Below, piece after piece: positions 18,080 through 27,213 of a DNA stretch of 64,000 nucleotides (the stretch's first letter is position 1; the number at the start of each line of letters is the position of its first letter). The DNA lies in the NCBI GenBank assembly GCA_016700155.1, contig CP065001.1:2852001-2916000 (forward strand), written 5' to 3'. Below the pieces are notes generated by a model that worked only from the letters and a program-made list of their open reading frames with translations, was not told the DNA's origin and made no database searches. The translations under genes were made by a program, and so were the position numbers. The DNA is from Ignavibacteriales bacterium (lineage in GTDB: Bacteria; Bacteroidota; Ignavibacteria; Ignavibacteriales; Ignavibacteriaceae).

Positions 18080-19918
18080 TTATTTGATCAAAATCATTTT
18101 TTTTGTTTGAATCAATTCACCAGCCTTTAATTGATCCGAATGGATCGCTATGCGATAATAATAAACCCCGCTTGCCAAATGCGTTCCATCAAACTCTACT
18201 TCATAACTACCAGCATCTTTATACTCATTGACAAGTGTTGCAACTTCTCTTCCCAACACATCATATACTTTTAATGTTTGATGACTGCCGACTGGTGACT
18301 GCCAACTGATCTTTGTGCTTGGGTTGAATGGGTTTGGGTAGTTTTGTTCTAACTTAAATTCAGTTGGTATTTGATCAGGGTCATCGTCGATACCTACCAC
18401 GAATGTTGTATCACCGTAAACTGTTCCATTTATGACACATCCTTTTACCGTACTTTCGTGACCGAAAAAATCACAGAGGTAATCAATAAAAATTCCCAGC
18501 CCCTTTACTATCGTGTAACCTAACCCGAAATAGTTTCCAAATACTTTGTACGGCCGTTGTTCACCTAAAAATTCATCTGAATTTATTTCGAAACATACCA
18601 ATAAAGAATTTTCATTTTCAGGGTATATATACATAGAGTCTCCAAGCTGCATCCTTAGATCAAACAGAAATATTTCTTCTTCGGCTGCAACACTGTATTG
18701 ATAAACTATACCACTTATTGAGTCAATTCTTATCAAGGTTTCAACATCGGTCATCAGCGGCTGATTAAATCTTTCGTATTTAATATTGTTAATCAATGTA
18801 TCGCCGGTTATTTGAATCATTTCATTATGACTTTGTTCGGGAGAACAAAATGAATCGAGTGTCCAGTAATTTCTTAGCCATCTGTTTGCTTGATGGATCG
18901 GGAACCATTCAAAAGCAGAAGTGTTTAAAGCAATTGACCTGATAGGATTTACTAGTCCATTGTTAACTTCATAGATGTGGTATTTAGTGGCAGCATAAAT
19001 TTTATCTACACCGGGCTTCTTATAAATACCAACAACATTTTGATGAAATCCAGTTACATAATTAAAGTTCGTTCCAAAATTTGTTGATTTTAATACCAGG
19101 TTATTTTTTGAAATATAAATCTCACCCTGATTGTCAGAATCAACCGATACAAAAAATTTATTTTCATCATCATAAATCAAAAACCATGTGGATGCTTCAC
19201 CCCTGTTGTTTGATCTGAATAGTTTATAGCTATTTCCCTCCTTGACAAACATATAAATAGTTGTACCGTTTGCATCGAAATAAAACTTGTAATACTTCGC
19301 ATCAAAAGCTGTTGAGGTATTAACTAAATAACTTGTGATACCGCCGTCAGTTGATTTTATTAATCTTGATTGCGCGTCAAGTCCGAACATTTCATTTTCG
19401 TTATCAGGAAAAATATCGAGGAAATTAAAATTCCTTATTGAATCGACCGGCCAGGTTAAACCACCATCAAAACTTCTTAACAGACTGCCATCAGCTGCAA
19501 AACAATGTTGTGAATTTTGTCGGGAAATACTTACATAGTTAACCCAGCTTGTCCTTGAGGTCGGCACATAATCGTTATAGGACACATAACCGTATTGTGA
19601 TGGTGTGTTTACTCGATAGCCGCAATTGATGTAATGATCCGGATTTCTAAAAGCAAAATCAAAATCCTCCACTGACTTAGAGTTTTCGTTACCCGAGGAA
19701 TTGTAAATGTATGCGGAGATTAAAGGATCTTCTGTTCCATTCCCGGTGTTCAGTTTTCGTAATATATTATACTTAAACTCATTGGTACCGTATCTGAATA
19801 CTAAATGTGTATTCCCCTGCTGATCCTCAATTCCATTCAATGAATGAAAAGAATTATATTCTTGGGAGTAAATAATTGAATTGATGAGTAACACGAGAAG
19901 TAACAATTTCTTTTTCAT
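18080..19918 (-). CDS. Secreted protein with T9SS sorting domain, tandem paralogue
   Basis: 612 residues. Signal peptide ending IIYSQ, then FHSLNGIEDQQGNTHLVFRY, LRSFDGGLTWPVDS, VGIYKKPG and KYHIYEV segments that align with the downstream gene along its whole length. The linker GIDDDPDQIPTEFKLEQNYP and the sorting domain match even more closely than the body, in line with homogenisation of gene ends. First gene of the cargo run; its promoter must lie in 19919-20094. Confidence 0.84.
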   Translation of the reverse strand: MKKKLLLLVLLINSIIYSQEYNSFHSLNGIEDQQGNTHLVFRYGTNEFKYNILRKLNTGNGTEDPLISAYIYNSSGNENSKSVEDFDFAFRNPDHYINCGYRVNTPSQYGYVSYNDYVPTSRTSWVNYVSISRQNSQHCFAADGSLLRSFDGGLTWPVDSIRNFNFLDIFPDNENEMFGLDAQSRLIKSTDGGITSYLVNTSTAFDAKYYKFYFDANGTTIYMFVKEGNSYKLFRSNNRGEASTWFLIYDDENKFFVSVDSDNQGEIYISKNNLVLKSTNFGTNFNYVTGFHQNVVGIYKKPGVDKIYAATKYHIYEVNNGLVNPIRSIALNTSAFEWFPIHQANRWLRNYWTLDSFCSPEQSHNEMIQITGDTLINNIKYERFNQPLMTDVETLIRIDSISGIVYQYSVAAEEEIFLFDLRMQLGDSMYIYPENENSLLVCFEINSDEFLGEQRPYKVFGNYFGLGYTIVKGLGIFIDYLCDFFGHESTVKGCVINGTVYGDTTFVVGIDDDPDQIPTEFKLEQNYPNPFNPSTKISWQSPVGSHQTLKVYDVLGREVATLVNEYKDAGSYEVEFDGTHLASGVYYYRIAIHSDQLKAGELIQTKKMILIK

Positions 19919-20094
19919 AGTCTACCCTTTGAATTGTTAATCAGGACTATTTTTGATTTGCTTTTTTGGTAACTGCAGGCAGCCTGATTTGCGGGTGCCC
20001 GAAAATTACCCTTTTCAATCCTTATGCTGACTTTCATACTATCCCCGGATAATACTAAATCAAACGTAAGTAAAAGAAGTGCCTAATTCAACAA

Positions 20095-20823
20095 TTAAAT
20101 TTTTCTTTGGCGGTTAAGCTCAAACAGGATAATGCCTGAAGCAACAGACACGTTTAGTGATTGGATTTTTCCTGACATAGGTATTTTAACCTTGTAGTCG
20201 CATAAGTCCGCAGTAAGTTTTCTGATACCTTTTTCTTCGTTGCCCATTATTAATGCGGTTGGAATTTTATAGTCAACTTCAGTATAGTCAACTGATTCAC
20301 TCAATGTTGAACCAACAATCCAAAAGCCGTTTTCTTTTAGTTCCTTAATCATCTGTGAAATATTATTCACAACGCAAATCATAATATGCTCTGTTGCGCC
20401 GGCGGATGTTTTAACGACTGTATCATTTACTGATGCGCTGTTGTGACGCGTAATAAAAACTCCATCAACACCTGAACATTCAGCAGTCCTTAATATTGCA
20501 CCCAGATTATGCGGATCCTGTATCTGGTCAAGTAAAAGTACAAGCGGATATTTTTTTTGCCGTGAGTATTTAATTATTTCCTGCGCAGTGTAAAATTTTT
20601 GAAATGCTTTTCGTGCAGCAACCCCCTGCGAGTTTTGATTTTTTACAAGTGCGTCAAATCTATCTTTTTGAACTTCACTGCATTTTATTCCGCGTTTTTT
20701 TGCTGCAATCCGTATGACATCTACAATTCCCCCCTGTTGTCCGTATAGAAAATAAACCTGCTCAATTTGTTCACCAGAGTTTATAGCTTCAAGAACAGGT
20801 TTGCGTCCTACTATCAATGACAT
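20095..20823 (-). CDS. rlmB: 23S rRNA (guanosine-2'-O)-methyltransferase, SpoU/TrmH family
   Basis: Transfers methyl from SAM to a 23S rRNA ribose (position 2251 in E. coli RlmB). 242 residues, usual for the family. N-terminal RNA-binding substrate domain (VGRKPVLEAINSG), then the SPOUT knot with its three motifs: LLLDQIQDPHNLGAILRTAE, ALIMGNEEKGIRK and IPMSGKIQSLNVSVASGIIL. Sixteen bp separate it from lgt upstream, so they are probably co-transcribed. Confidence 0.93.
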   Translation of the reverse strand: MSLIVGRKPVLEAINSGEQIEQVYFLYGQQGGIVDVIRIAAKKRGIKCSEVQKDRFDALVKNQNSQGVAARKAFQKFYTAQEIIKYSRQKKYPLVLLLDQIQDPHNLGAILRTAECSGVDGVFITRHNSASVNDTVVKTSAGATEHIMICVVNNISQMIKELKENGFWIVGSTLSESVDYTEVDYKIPTALIMGNEEKGIRKLTADLCDYKVKIPMSGKIQSLNVSVASGIILFELNRQRKI

Positions 20824-20839
20824 ATAATTCTATAAATCT

Positions 20840-21700
20840 TTACTTCTTTTGTTTTTGATGTTCCTGTTTTATTGGCGGCGGGACAAATTTTTTAATCGCT
20901 GTCTGCTTACTGAACGTAACAATCCCTCCAAGTCCAATAAAAATTAAACCGACGGAGATAATTTGTGCTTCAGATAATCCAAGTAATAACCTGGGATTAA
21001 GTCTTATGAATTCAACTAACAACCGGGCTGTGCCGGAGAATACAAGATAAAACATAAACAATTTGCCGTCGGACCATTCTTTTTTTCTGAGCTTCCAGAG
21101 TATTAAAAAAATTATCACCGAAACAAAAAATTCATAAACAGGTGTTGGATGTAATGGCGTATTGTCCGGAAGTATTCCGTTCGGATAACCTGCAGCATAT
21201 TCACTTCCCCTGAACATTGCTGAAGGCGGAACAGTTCCGTTCTCATAGTTTGTACCCCATGGCAGATTGGTTGGTATTCCATAGTCACCATCGCCTGCAA
21301 GGTGACATCCTATTCTTCCTATTCCATAAGCAAGTGCTAATGATGGGGCGGCAGAATCAGCTGCAACAAGGAACGGGATTTTTTTTCTTTTCATGTAAAT
21401 CCAAATCGCACCGATAGCAAAAATTAATCCGCCGTAGAAAGTTAATCCGCCGGGCGAGAATGCCATCTCAATCGGATTACCTAAAAACTCTTTCCAGTTC
21501 TCTACAAGATGAAATACTTTTGCTCCTACTACTCCAAAAATAATTGCGAGTAAAGTTATGTTCGTCGCGATATTGGGATCAAGTTTTTTTCTTTCAATTT
21601 CTTTTGTAAGAAAATAACTCGCTGTTATGAATGCTATGCCGAGCATCAATCCATAACTGTAAACAGTAAGAGGTCCTATATCAAAAAGTTCCGGGTACAT
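20840..21700 (-). CDS. lgt: Phosphatidylglycerol-prolipoprotein diacylglyceryl transferase
   Basis: Inner-membrane enzyme that adds diacylglycerol to the lipobox cysteine, the first step of lipoprotein maturation. 286 residues with about seven hydrophobic helices. The family signature YGIGRIGCHLAGDGDYG contains the essential Arg; GGLTFYGGLIFA and the late RLLVEFIR motif also fit. Several lipoproteins in this window (NosL, the cytochrome c at 45072, the MORN protein) would be substrates, and lnt at 54482 completes the pathway. Eight bp from the unknown gene upstream. Confidence 0.95.
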   Translation of the reverse strand: MYPELFDIGPLTVYSYGLMLGIAFITASYFLTKEIERKKLDPNIATNITLLAIIFGVVGAKVFHLVENWKEFLGNPIEMAFSPGGLTFYGGLIFAIGAIWIYMKRKKIPFLVAADSAAPSLALAYGIGRIGCHLAGDGDYGIPTNLPWGTNYENGTVPPSAMFRGSEYAAGYPNGILPDNTPLHPTPVYEFFVSVIIFLILWKLRKKEWSDGKLFMFYLVFSGTARLLVEFIRLNPRLLLGLSEAQIISVGLIFIGLGGIVTFSKQTAIKKFVPPPIKQEHQKQKK

Positions 21701-21708
21701 TTTAAGCC

Positions 21709-22221
21709 TTATTTAGTAAAACTGAATTTTTCTTTTTTAACCAGGAAGTCGCAGAATTTTCTGTTGTTTTCTTTTTCAGGGATAAATTCTTCAACTAATG
21801 AAATATCTTTCTTAAAAATATTAAAGTTGAATACCGCACTGTTTATACTTCCATCCTGTTTAATAATGTTAATAGTATAATTACCATAAAGTTCTTCGAA
21901 CATCAATTCCGAATAAGCAGGACCGGGTTCATTCACATAATTATTTTTTGTTTTGAGCCCGAGTATACTTACATCAATTACATTTTTATTTTTGCGGTGC
22001 TGTAATGATAATTCATAACTCAGTAAAGAAAAATGCTGCACAGTTTCAACGACAAGACAGTAGTACTGAACATCTGATGCAGGAATTGTTTTGAAGTAAA
22101 CACTGCATTTAAACTCAACAGCCGAAATCTTTTTATGCGGAGTCTGGTCTTTTGTTTTTTCTATAGATTTATTCCTGGACTTTGCGATACCGGGAATTTC
22201 TTTAGGTTTTTTTAATGACAT
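21709..22221 (-). CDS. Hypothetical protein between hisS and lgt
   Basis: Not recognised. 170 residues, with a basic, probably disordered N-terminus (KKPKEIPGIAKSRNKSIEK) followed by an alternating hydrophobic pattern suggesting a beta-rich domain (FKCSVYFKTIPASDVQYYCL, ELYGNYTINIIKQDG). No signal peptide or membrane helix, so cytoplasmic. The ATG overlaps the hisS TGA by one base and the stop is 8 bp from lgt, so it is translated as part of this operon. The tight coupling makes it a real gene despite lacking a family. Confidence 0.8.
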   Translation of the reverse strand: MSLKKPKEIPGIAKSRNKSIEKTKDQTPHKKISAVEFKCSVYFKTIPASDVQYYCLVVETVQHFSLLSYELSLQHRKNKNVIDVSILGLKTKNNYVNEPGPAYSELMFEELYGNYTINIIKQDGSINSAVFNFNIFKKDISLVEEFIPEKENNRKFCDFLVKKEKFSFTK

Positions 22222-23480
22222 CAGCTATTAATTATTTTTTTTATCTCATCGAAACTGTTCTTCAGAACTTTCTGCTCGGTACCATTCTGCATATTCTTAA
22301 GATTCAATAAACCTTCTTTAAGTTCATCCCCGCCAAGGAAGATTACATATCTCGCATTCATTTTATTCGCTTCACGCATTTGTGCTTTCACACTTCTGGC
22401 AAGATAGTCATAATCACATTTTAGATTTCGCCTTCTCAACTCAGTACAAATCTCAGCAGCAAGCATTTCAATACCGTTATCAATTCGTACGATGTAAACA
22501 TCAAGCTGTTCCGGAGGTAAAGCAAAAGTATTTTCGTTGGCACAAGCCAGAAGAATTCTTTCCATTCCGGCGGCGAATCCAACAGCAGGAGTTGGTTTGC
22601 CTCCAAGCTCATTTATCAACAGATCATATCTCCCGCCGCCGCACAATGCACTCTGTGATCCAACACTTGAACTAACAATTTCAAATGTGGTTTTTGTGTA
22701 GTAGTCAAGTCCTCTGACAAGTGCAGAATCAACGTCAAACGGAATTCCATTTTTAGTCAGGTAATCTTTAACAACTTCAAAATTTTGTTTGCTTTCTTCG
22801 TCAAGATAGTCGATCAACAGCGGTGCGTTATTTAGAATCTGTTTATCAACTTCTATTTTGCTGTCAAAAATTCTGAGGATATTTGTATCAAAACGTTTGC
22901 GGCTGTCTTCCGATAATTTTTCCTTTTTATCCGAAAGAAATTCTCGTAACAGATTTTTATACTTCTCACGGACTTCGGGAATCCCCAGCGAATTTATTTT
23001 CACCTGAAGATTTTTTAAACCGAGACTCTTTAATATATGATATGCGAGTTGTATCATTTCAGCATCCAGCAACGGCGACGAACTGCCGATTGCTTCAGCA
23101 CCAAATTGATGGAACTGTCTTAATCTTCCTGCTTGCGGGCGTTCCTGACGAAACATCGGTGATATATAGTAGAGCTTATTCAATCCCTGCTGGGCGCCGA
23201 GTGAATGTTCAATAAATGCACGCACAACACCTGCAGTCATCTCAGGTTTAAGTGTAATACTTGTTTCGCTCCGGTCCCTGAATGTGTACATCTCTTTGCT
23301 TACAATATCTGTGTCTTCACCGATTCCCCGTGCGAACAAGGCGGTTTCTTCAAATACAGGAGTTCTGATTTCTTTGTAATTAAAAATACTGAAGGTTTCT
23401 CTCAACAGATTTTCAAGGTAATGCCATGATGAAATTTCTGATGGAAGAATATCTTTTGTACCCGTTACAGCTTTTATCAT
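22221..23480 (-). CDS. hisS: Histidyl-tRNA synthetase
   Basis: Class II aminoacyl-tRNA synthetase that charges tRNA-His. The start at 23480 gives the family N-terminus MIKAVTGTKDILPSE; the longer ORF to 23525 adds 15 residues not found in the family. Motif 2 (MFRQERPQAGRLRQFHQFG), the histidine-A signature LVRGLDYYTKTTFEI and motif 3 (AVGFAAGMERILLA) are present, and the C-terminal anticodon-binding domain runs from about residue 320. Length (~419) is normal. It heads the hisS-unknown-lgt-rlmB run. Confidence 0.96.
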   Translation of the reverse strand: MIKAVTGTKDILPSEISSWHYLENLLRETFSIFNYKEIRTPVFEETALFARGIGEDTDIVSKEMYTFRDRSETSITLKPEMTAGVVRAFIEHSLGAQQGLNKLYYISPMFRQERPQAGRLRQFHQFGAEAIGSSSPLLDAEMIQLAYHILKSLGLKNLQVKINSLGIPEVREKYKNLLREFLSDKKEKLSEDSRKRFDTNILRIFDSKIEVDKQILNNAPLLIDYLDEESKQNFEVVKDYLTKNGIPFDVDSALVRGLDYYTKTTFEIVSSSVGSQSALCGGGRYDLLINELGGKPTPAVGFAAGMERILLACANENTFALPPEQLDVYIVRIDNGIEMLAAEICTELRRRNLKCDYDYLARSVKAQMREANKMNARYVIFLGGDELKEGLLNLKNMQNGTEQKVLKNSFDEIKKIINS

Positions 23481-23542
23481 AATTGTTTTGGTCTGGGTGA
23501 GTTCAGGATCTTTCCGGTCGATCAAATTTTATTATGGAAGTT

Positions 23543-24013
23543 TTATACATCGAAATAATTTTCTTCTTCAGTTTTAAAAAGCGAAATGATTTCTGCAGCA
23601 GTTCCGGCATCATATAACTGGTTACGGAATGAGTCTTTATTCATCATTCGTGAAATCCTGCTTAACAATTTAATGTGAGTGCTTACTAAATTATCTTTGC
23701 CGACTAATAAAAAGACAATGTGTACAGGTTTACCATCCAATGCCTGGTAATCAATTTCATTTTTAGTTTTTCCAAACGCGGCTATGATTTCTTTGACTGC
23801 GCCGGTTTTACCATGCGGAATAGCAAAACCTTTACCAACTCCTGTTGACATAATTTTTTCGCGTTCAAGAACAGCCGTTCTTACTTTTTCAAGATCAACT
23901 ATTCTATCATCACCGTTAAATAAATCAACCAGCTGGTTGATGATATCTTCTTTAGATTCGCCTTTAAGATCTGCAATAACAAATTTTTCTGATAGGAGTT
24001 CTGAAACTTTCAT
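23543..24013 (-). CDS. PTS EIIA-type (PtsN/fructose family) domain protein
   Basis: 156-residue single EIIA domain. The phosphorylatable histidine is His67 in GFAIPHGKTGAV, and the LEREKIMSTGVGKG stretch is typical. No EIIB, EIIC, HPr or EI gene is nearby, so a regulatory (nitrogen-PTS-like) role is more likely than sugar transport. It lies 62 bp upstream of hisS, may share its transcript, and is cytoplasmic. Confidence 0.85.
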   Translation of the reverse strand: MKVSELLSEKFVIADLKGESKEDIINQLVDLFNGDDRIVDLEKVRTAVLEREKIMSTGVGKGFAIPHGKTGAVKEIIAAFGKTKNEIDYQALDGKPVHIVFLLVGKDNLVSTHIKLLSRISRMMNKDSFRNQLYDAGTAAEIISLFKTEEENYFDV

Positions 24014-24118
24014 TAATCAACACCGGTAATCATTATAAGAATCTGGTAATTAAATCGGGACGCAATTTAACATGCCCCTGTTTGTTAATCAATTTGCATC
24101 CTGATAAATAATAATTAA

Positions 24119-25447
24119 TTATTTCAGAGGATGATGTTCAAAAAATTTTTTTAATCTTTGCTCAAGCACAGGAAACTGATCTTTCCTAATTAACGATACA
24201 CAGGCACGTATGCCTTCGCTGCGTTTACTTCCTGTTATCAGCAAAGATATTGCACTTATACCATAGAATAATAATTTTTCGAGCAGTTCATCCCCGCTCA
24301 TTCCGGGATATGCTACTGTAAAGTAAAACCCGTCGGCAATTGGTTCATTTTCATCCAGGTCATAAACAATTTTAAATCCGTTTTGTGTAAAAAGTTTTTT
24401 CATCACATTAGCTTTTTCGCCGTACTCTTTTATTGATTGAACAAAATCAAAAGTTCCATCATTTGCGGCTTTAAGCATAGCGGCGAAGGCGTATTGTGCT
24501 GAATGCGATGTTCCGGCGCTCAGCGGGTATAAAGATCCAAACACAATAGCGTGTCCGAATCTTTCGGAGGAATAAAATCTCTTTAAATCGGGAGCCGAAG
24601 TGTTAAATAATTTTTCTGAAATTACCATTACACCAATTCGCTGTCCTGCATAGCTGAATGTTTTTGAACCGGAAATCATAAGAATAAAATTATCAGTATA
24701 ACGTGCAACGGTTGCCTGGAATGGTGGTTTACCGGGTTTCGATAAATCTTTGCGGAAGTCCATTGCAAAGTATGCAAGGTCTTCGAGCACCACAACATTA
24801 TACTTGTCAGCAAGTTCTGCAATGATCTTAAGTTCATGCTCGGTAAAACATATCCATGATGGATTATTCGGATTTGAATAAAGTAATCCTGATATGTCAC
24901 CTTTACTTAAATATGATTCGAGTTTATTTCTCAACTTTTCACCCCGGTATTCATAAACATCGAATGACTCCCACTTCATACCGAGTACCTGCAATTGCTG
25001 TTTATGAACAGGAAATCCCGGATCAATAAAAAGAATTTTATCTTTTTTTGCATCCATCCTGTTTACAGTCATCATTGACGCAAAACCGGTTTGCATTGAG
25101 CCAACCGCCGGAATACAATGTTCAGGATTAACATCAATATCCATAAATAATTTTACGAACCTGGCAACTTCCTGCTTTAACGGCGGGATGCCCTGGATAT
25201 CCGGATAGATTGCAGCAACCCCTTTTTTAAGAGCAGCTATTTCAGCTTCAACACCTATTTGGGATGGCGGAAGTCCTGGTATTCCCATTTCCATGCGTAT
25301 GTACTCATCACCGGTTACATTTTGAATACTGTCTATCAGTTTTTTAATTTCACGTATTGAAGCTCTTCCAATGGAAGGGAGATTGCTTTCTCTAATTTTA
25401 GATTTGACTGTTTCAAAATTGATAGGTGTATCAGTGTGTGTTGTCAT
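24119..25447 (-). CDS. PLP-dependent aminotransferase, class I/II fold
   Basis: 442-residue fold type I enzyme. PLP contacts visible: Asn195 in SNPNNPSW, Asp223 and Tyr226 in VVLEDLAYFAMDF, and the Schiff-base Lys262 in MISGSKTFSYAGQR. The N-terminal LPSIGRASIREIKKLI and substrate-side GIPGLPPSQIG differ from aspartate aminotransferases proper, so the amino-acid substrate cannot be named. Stands alone, between the EIIA gene and the T9SS gene at 25594. Confidence 0.87.
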   Translation of the reverse strand: MTTHTDTPINFETVKSKIRESNLPSIGRASIREIKKLIDSIQNVTGDEYIRMEMGIPGLPPSQIGVEAEIAALKKGVAAIYPDIQGIPPLKQEVARFVKLFMDIDVNPEHCIPAVGSMQTGFASMMTVNRMDAKKDKILFIDPGFPVHKQQLQVLGMKWESFDVYEYRGEKLRNKLESYLSKGDISGLLYSNPNNPSWICFTEHELKIIAELADKYNVVVLEDLAYFAMDFRKDLSKPGKPPFQATVARYTDNFILMISGSKTFSYAGQRIGVMVISEKLFNTSAPDLKRFYSSERFGHAIVFGSLYPLSAGTSHSAQYAFAAMLKAANDGTFDFVQSIKEYGEKANVMKKLFTQNGFKIVYDLDENEPIADGFYFTVAYPGMSGDELLEKLLFYGISAISLLITGSKRSEGIRACVSLIRKDQFPVLEQRLKKFFEHHPLK

Positions 25448-25554
25448 ATTTCCCCCGATACTTTTGAGTTTTTATTGGGATTGATTATTCAACAATATTG
25501 TTGCTACAAAAATACAGAATCTGTTGAAAAATCGGGAATAAAATTTTTGAAGAT

Positions 25555-25590
25555 AAAAAAGCTCCCTGTATTTCAAGGGAGCTAAAAAAA
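25555..25590 (-). terminator. Intrinsic terminator of the T9SS gene at 25594
   Basis: AGCTCCCT (25560-25567) pairs with AGGGAGCT (25576-25583). On the minus strand the stem is followed by a run of T (A at 25555-25560), just after the stop codon. An A/T run on the other side would let it also work for plus-strand transcripts. Confidence 0.85.
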
Positions 25591-25593
25591 ATA

Positions 25594-27213
25594 TTACTTC
25601 ATCAACATCATTTTGTTGGTGAATACTTTTTCATTTCCGTTTGATTCACTTACTCTCAATGTGTAGTAATAGATTCCTGAGCTTAAGTCTTTTGCATTGA
25701 AGCTTACTTCGTGACTGCCGGCTCCCATTATTTCATTTACCAATGTGGCTACTTCCTGACCTAATGTGTTATACACCTTCAGGCTTACATAGTTCTCTGA
25801 TGGTAAATTGTATTTTATCACAGTGCTCGGGTTGAATGGATTCGGATAGTTCTGCTCTAATCCATATACCAGCGGGACTAAGTTATCTACCAGTACTTCA
25901 GGACTATATTCATAGTTTCCATTGAAGTCTATTTGTTTCAGTCTGTATACTACTGCATCTGCATTGATGTCTCTTACATCATCACTATATGTGTAGTTCT
26001 GTGCTTCTGATGTTGTTCCGTGTCCTTCTTTGAAGCCTACCATTGTCCATTCACCTGTCTGTTCGCCGGTTACTGTGCTTCTCTGGATTTCAAATCCTAA
26101 GTTGTTCAGTTCACTTGCTGTTGACCAGTTTAGGATTACTTCACCTGAACCTGCCTGGGCTGTGAATGAGGTCAGTTCTACTGGAACTTCATTATCATAC
26201 TTTAAAACCATTCCTGCCGCACCACCTGCAAATCCGAAATTTGCATTTACAAACTGCATATGCTGAATTCCGTTTGTAGCTGCCACAACGGGAACAACCT
26301 CCTCTACCCATGTTGTTCCGTAGTTTGTGGTTTTGAATAACCGGTAGCCTGTGGTTTCATTAAGTGATAGACGAATTGTATTTGAACCATCTTTCATCCC
26401 GTGCATGTTTATTGCCGCAAATGTTGTAACACCTGTAGGAAGTGTTACCGCTGTCCAGCTTGTTCCGCCGTTTGTTGTTCTCATTATGTTATTTCCATTT
26501 GAACCAGCCATACCATTATTCAGATCTGTAAACGCAACAGCCTGATAATATAACCCGGCAGTTCCGCCTGTTCCGGCAACATTTGTAAATGACCATGTTC
26601 CGCTGTAACCGTTTGATGTTCTGAAAATTTTTGAAGTTGTTGCACTTGCTGTAAGATTTGCAGAACCAATCCAGAAATGTGTTGTATCAATCCAGTCCCA
26701 CGCGTTAATAACACCAAATTCATTTCCTGCAACAGGAGAATTTTGCGCAAGATACCAATTTGTTCCACCGTTAGTAGTAAATCTCATTTGATAAGGCTGC
26801 CCACTTCCTGTTGGGTCACCGGTATATACACCATAATTTAAGTCGAACATTTTTATACCATTAATAAAACTACCTGATACAGCGATCTGCGATGTCCAGC
26901 TCTGACCGCCATTCGATGTTCTGTAAATACTTCCGGCAACTGTTCCAACCCAGCAATTTGTTGTATCGATTGCAGAGATGCCATATAAATTTCCTGTGGG
27001 AAGTCCGCTATTTCTTAGTAACCAGGAAGCACCTCCATCAGTTGTTTTATAAACCGAATTGCCGTCACAGGCAACCCAAACAATATTATGATCAACAACT
27101 GAAATTGAATTGATGTTTGCCCCATTTGGTAATGATGTCATTTGTGTCCACCCGGTTTGACCGAGGATTATTCCTGAAAATAGTATTACTAATAAAGTAA
27201 GTTTATGCAGCAT
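25594..27213 (-). CDS. Secreted YCF48-repeat protein with T9SS sorting domain (second CTD subtype)
   Basis: 539 residues. Signal peptide (MLHKLTLLVILFSGIILGQ), six or so propeller repeats (VYKTTDGGASWL, IYRTSNGGQSWT, IMRTTNGGTSWT), then PVELTSFTAQAGSGEVILNW, STASELNNLGFEIQRST and a sorting domain with YNLPSENYVSLKVYNTLGQE and the ending KVFTNKMMLMK. This end differs from the 7184-19918 group and matches the gene at 27524. Own hairpin terminator downstream; promoter expected in 27214-27400. Confidence 0.88.
   Translation of the reverse strand: MLHKLTLLVILFSGIILGQTGWTQMTSLPNGANINSISVVDHNIVWVACDGNSVYKTTDGGASWLLRNSGLPTGNLYGISAIDTTNCWVGTVAGSIYRTSNGGQSWTSQIAVSGSFINGIKMFDLNYGVYTGDPTGSGQPYQMRFTTNGGTNWYLAQNSPVAGNEFGVINAWDWIDTTHFWIGSANLTASATTSKIFRTSNGYSGTWSFTNVAGTGGTAGLYYQAVAFTDLNNGMAGSNGNNIMRTTNGGTSWTAVTLPTGVTTFAAINMHGMKDGSNTIRLSLNETTGYRLFKTTNYGTTWVEEVVPVVAATNGIQHMQFVNANFGFAGGAAGMVLKYDNEVPVELTSFTAQAGSGEVILNWSTASELNNLGFEIQRSTVTGEQTGEWTMVGFKEGHGTTSEAQNYTYSDDVRDINADAVVYRLKQIDFNGNYEYSPEVLVDNLVPLVYGLEQNYPNPFNPSTVIKYNLPSENYVSLKVYNTLGQEVATLVNEIMGAGSHEVSFNAKDLSSGIYYYTLRVSESNGNEKVFTNKMMLMK
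25598..26190 (-). repeat. Copy 1 of ~590-bp near-identical direct repeat
   Basis: Aligns without gaps to 27528-28120 (offset 1930). Counting by eye I find about 13 mismatches in ~590 positions, close to 98% identity. It encodes the linker module plus sorting domain of the T9SS gene. Identity falls away sharply upstream, where the two genes encode unrelated domains. Confidence 0.9.

Noticed and set aside
3886..19918. Spaced recurring ~80-bp blocks as a CRISPR array, IS ends or repeats of a mobile element
   Set aside because: The blocks lie inside genes, in frame, 1.4-2.5 kb apart, and encode the sorting domain. No transposase, cas gene or terminal inverted repeats.
22883..23215. 110-aa plus-strand reading frame inside hisS
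   Set aside because: Antisense to conserved hisS motifs; no independent support.
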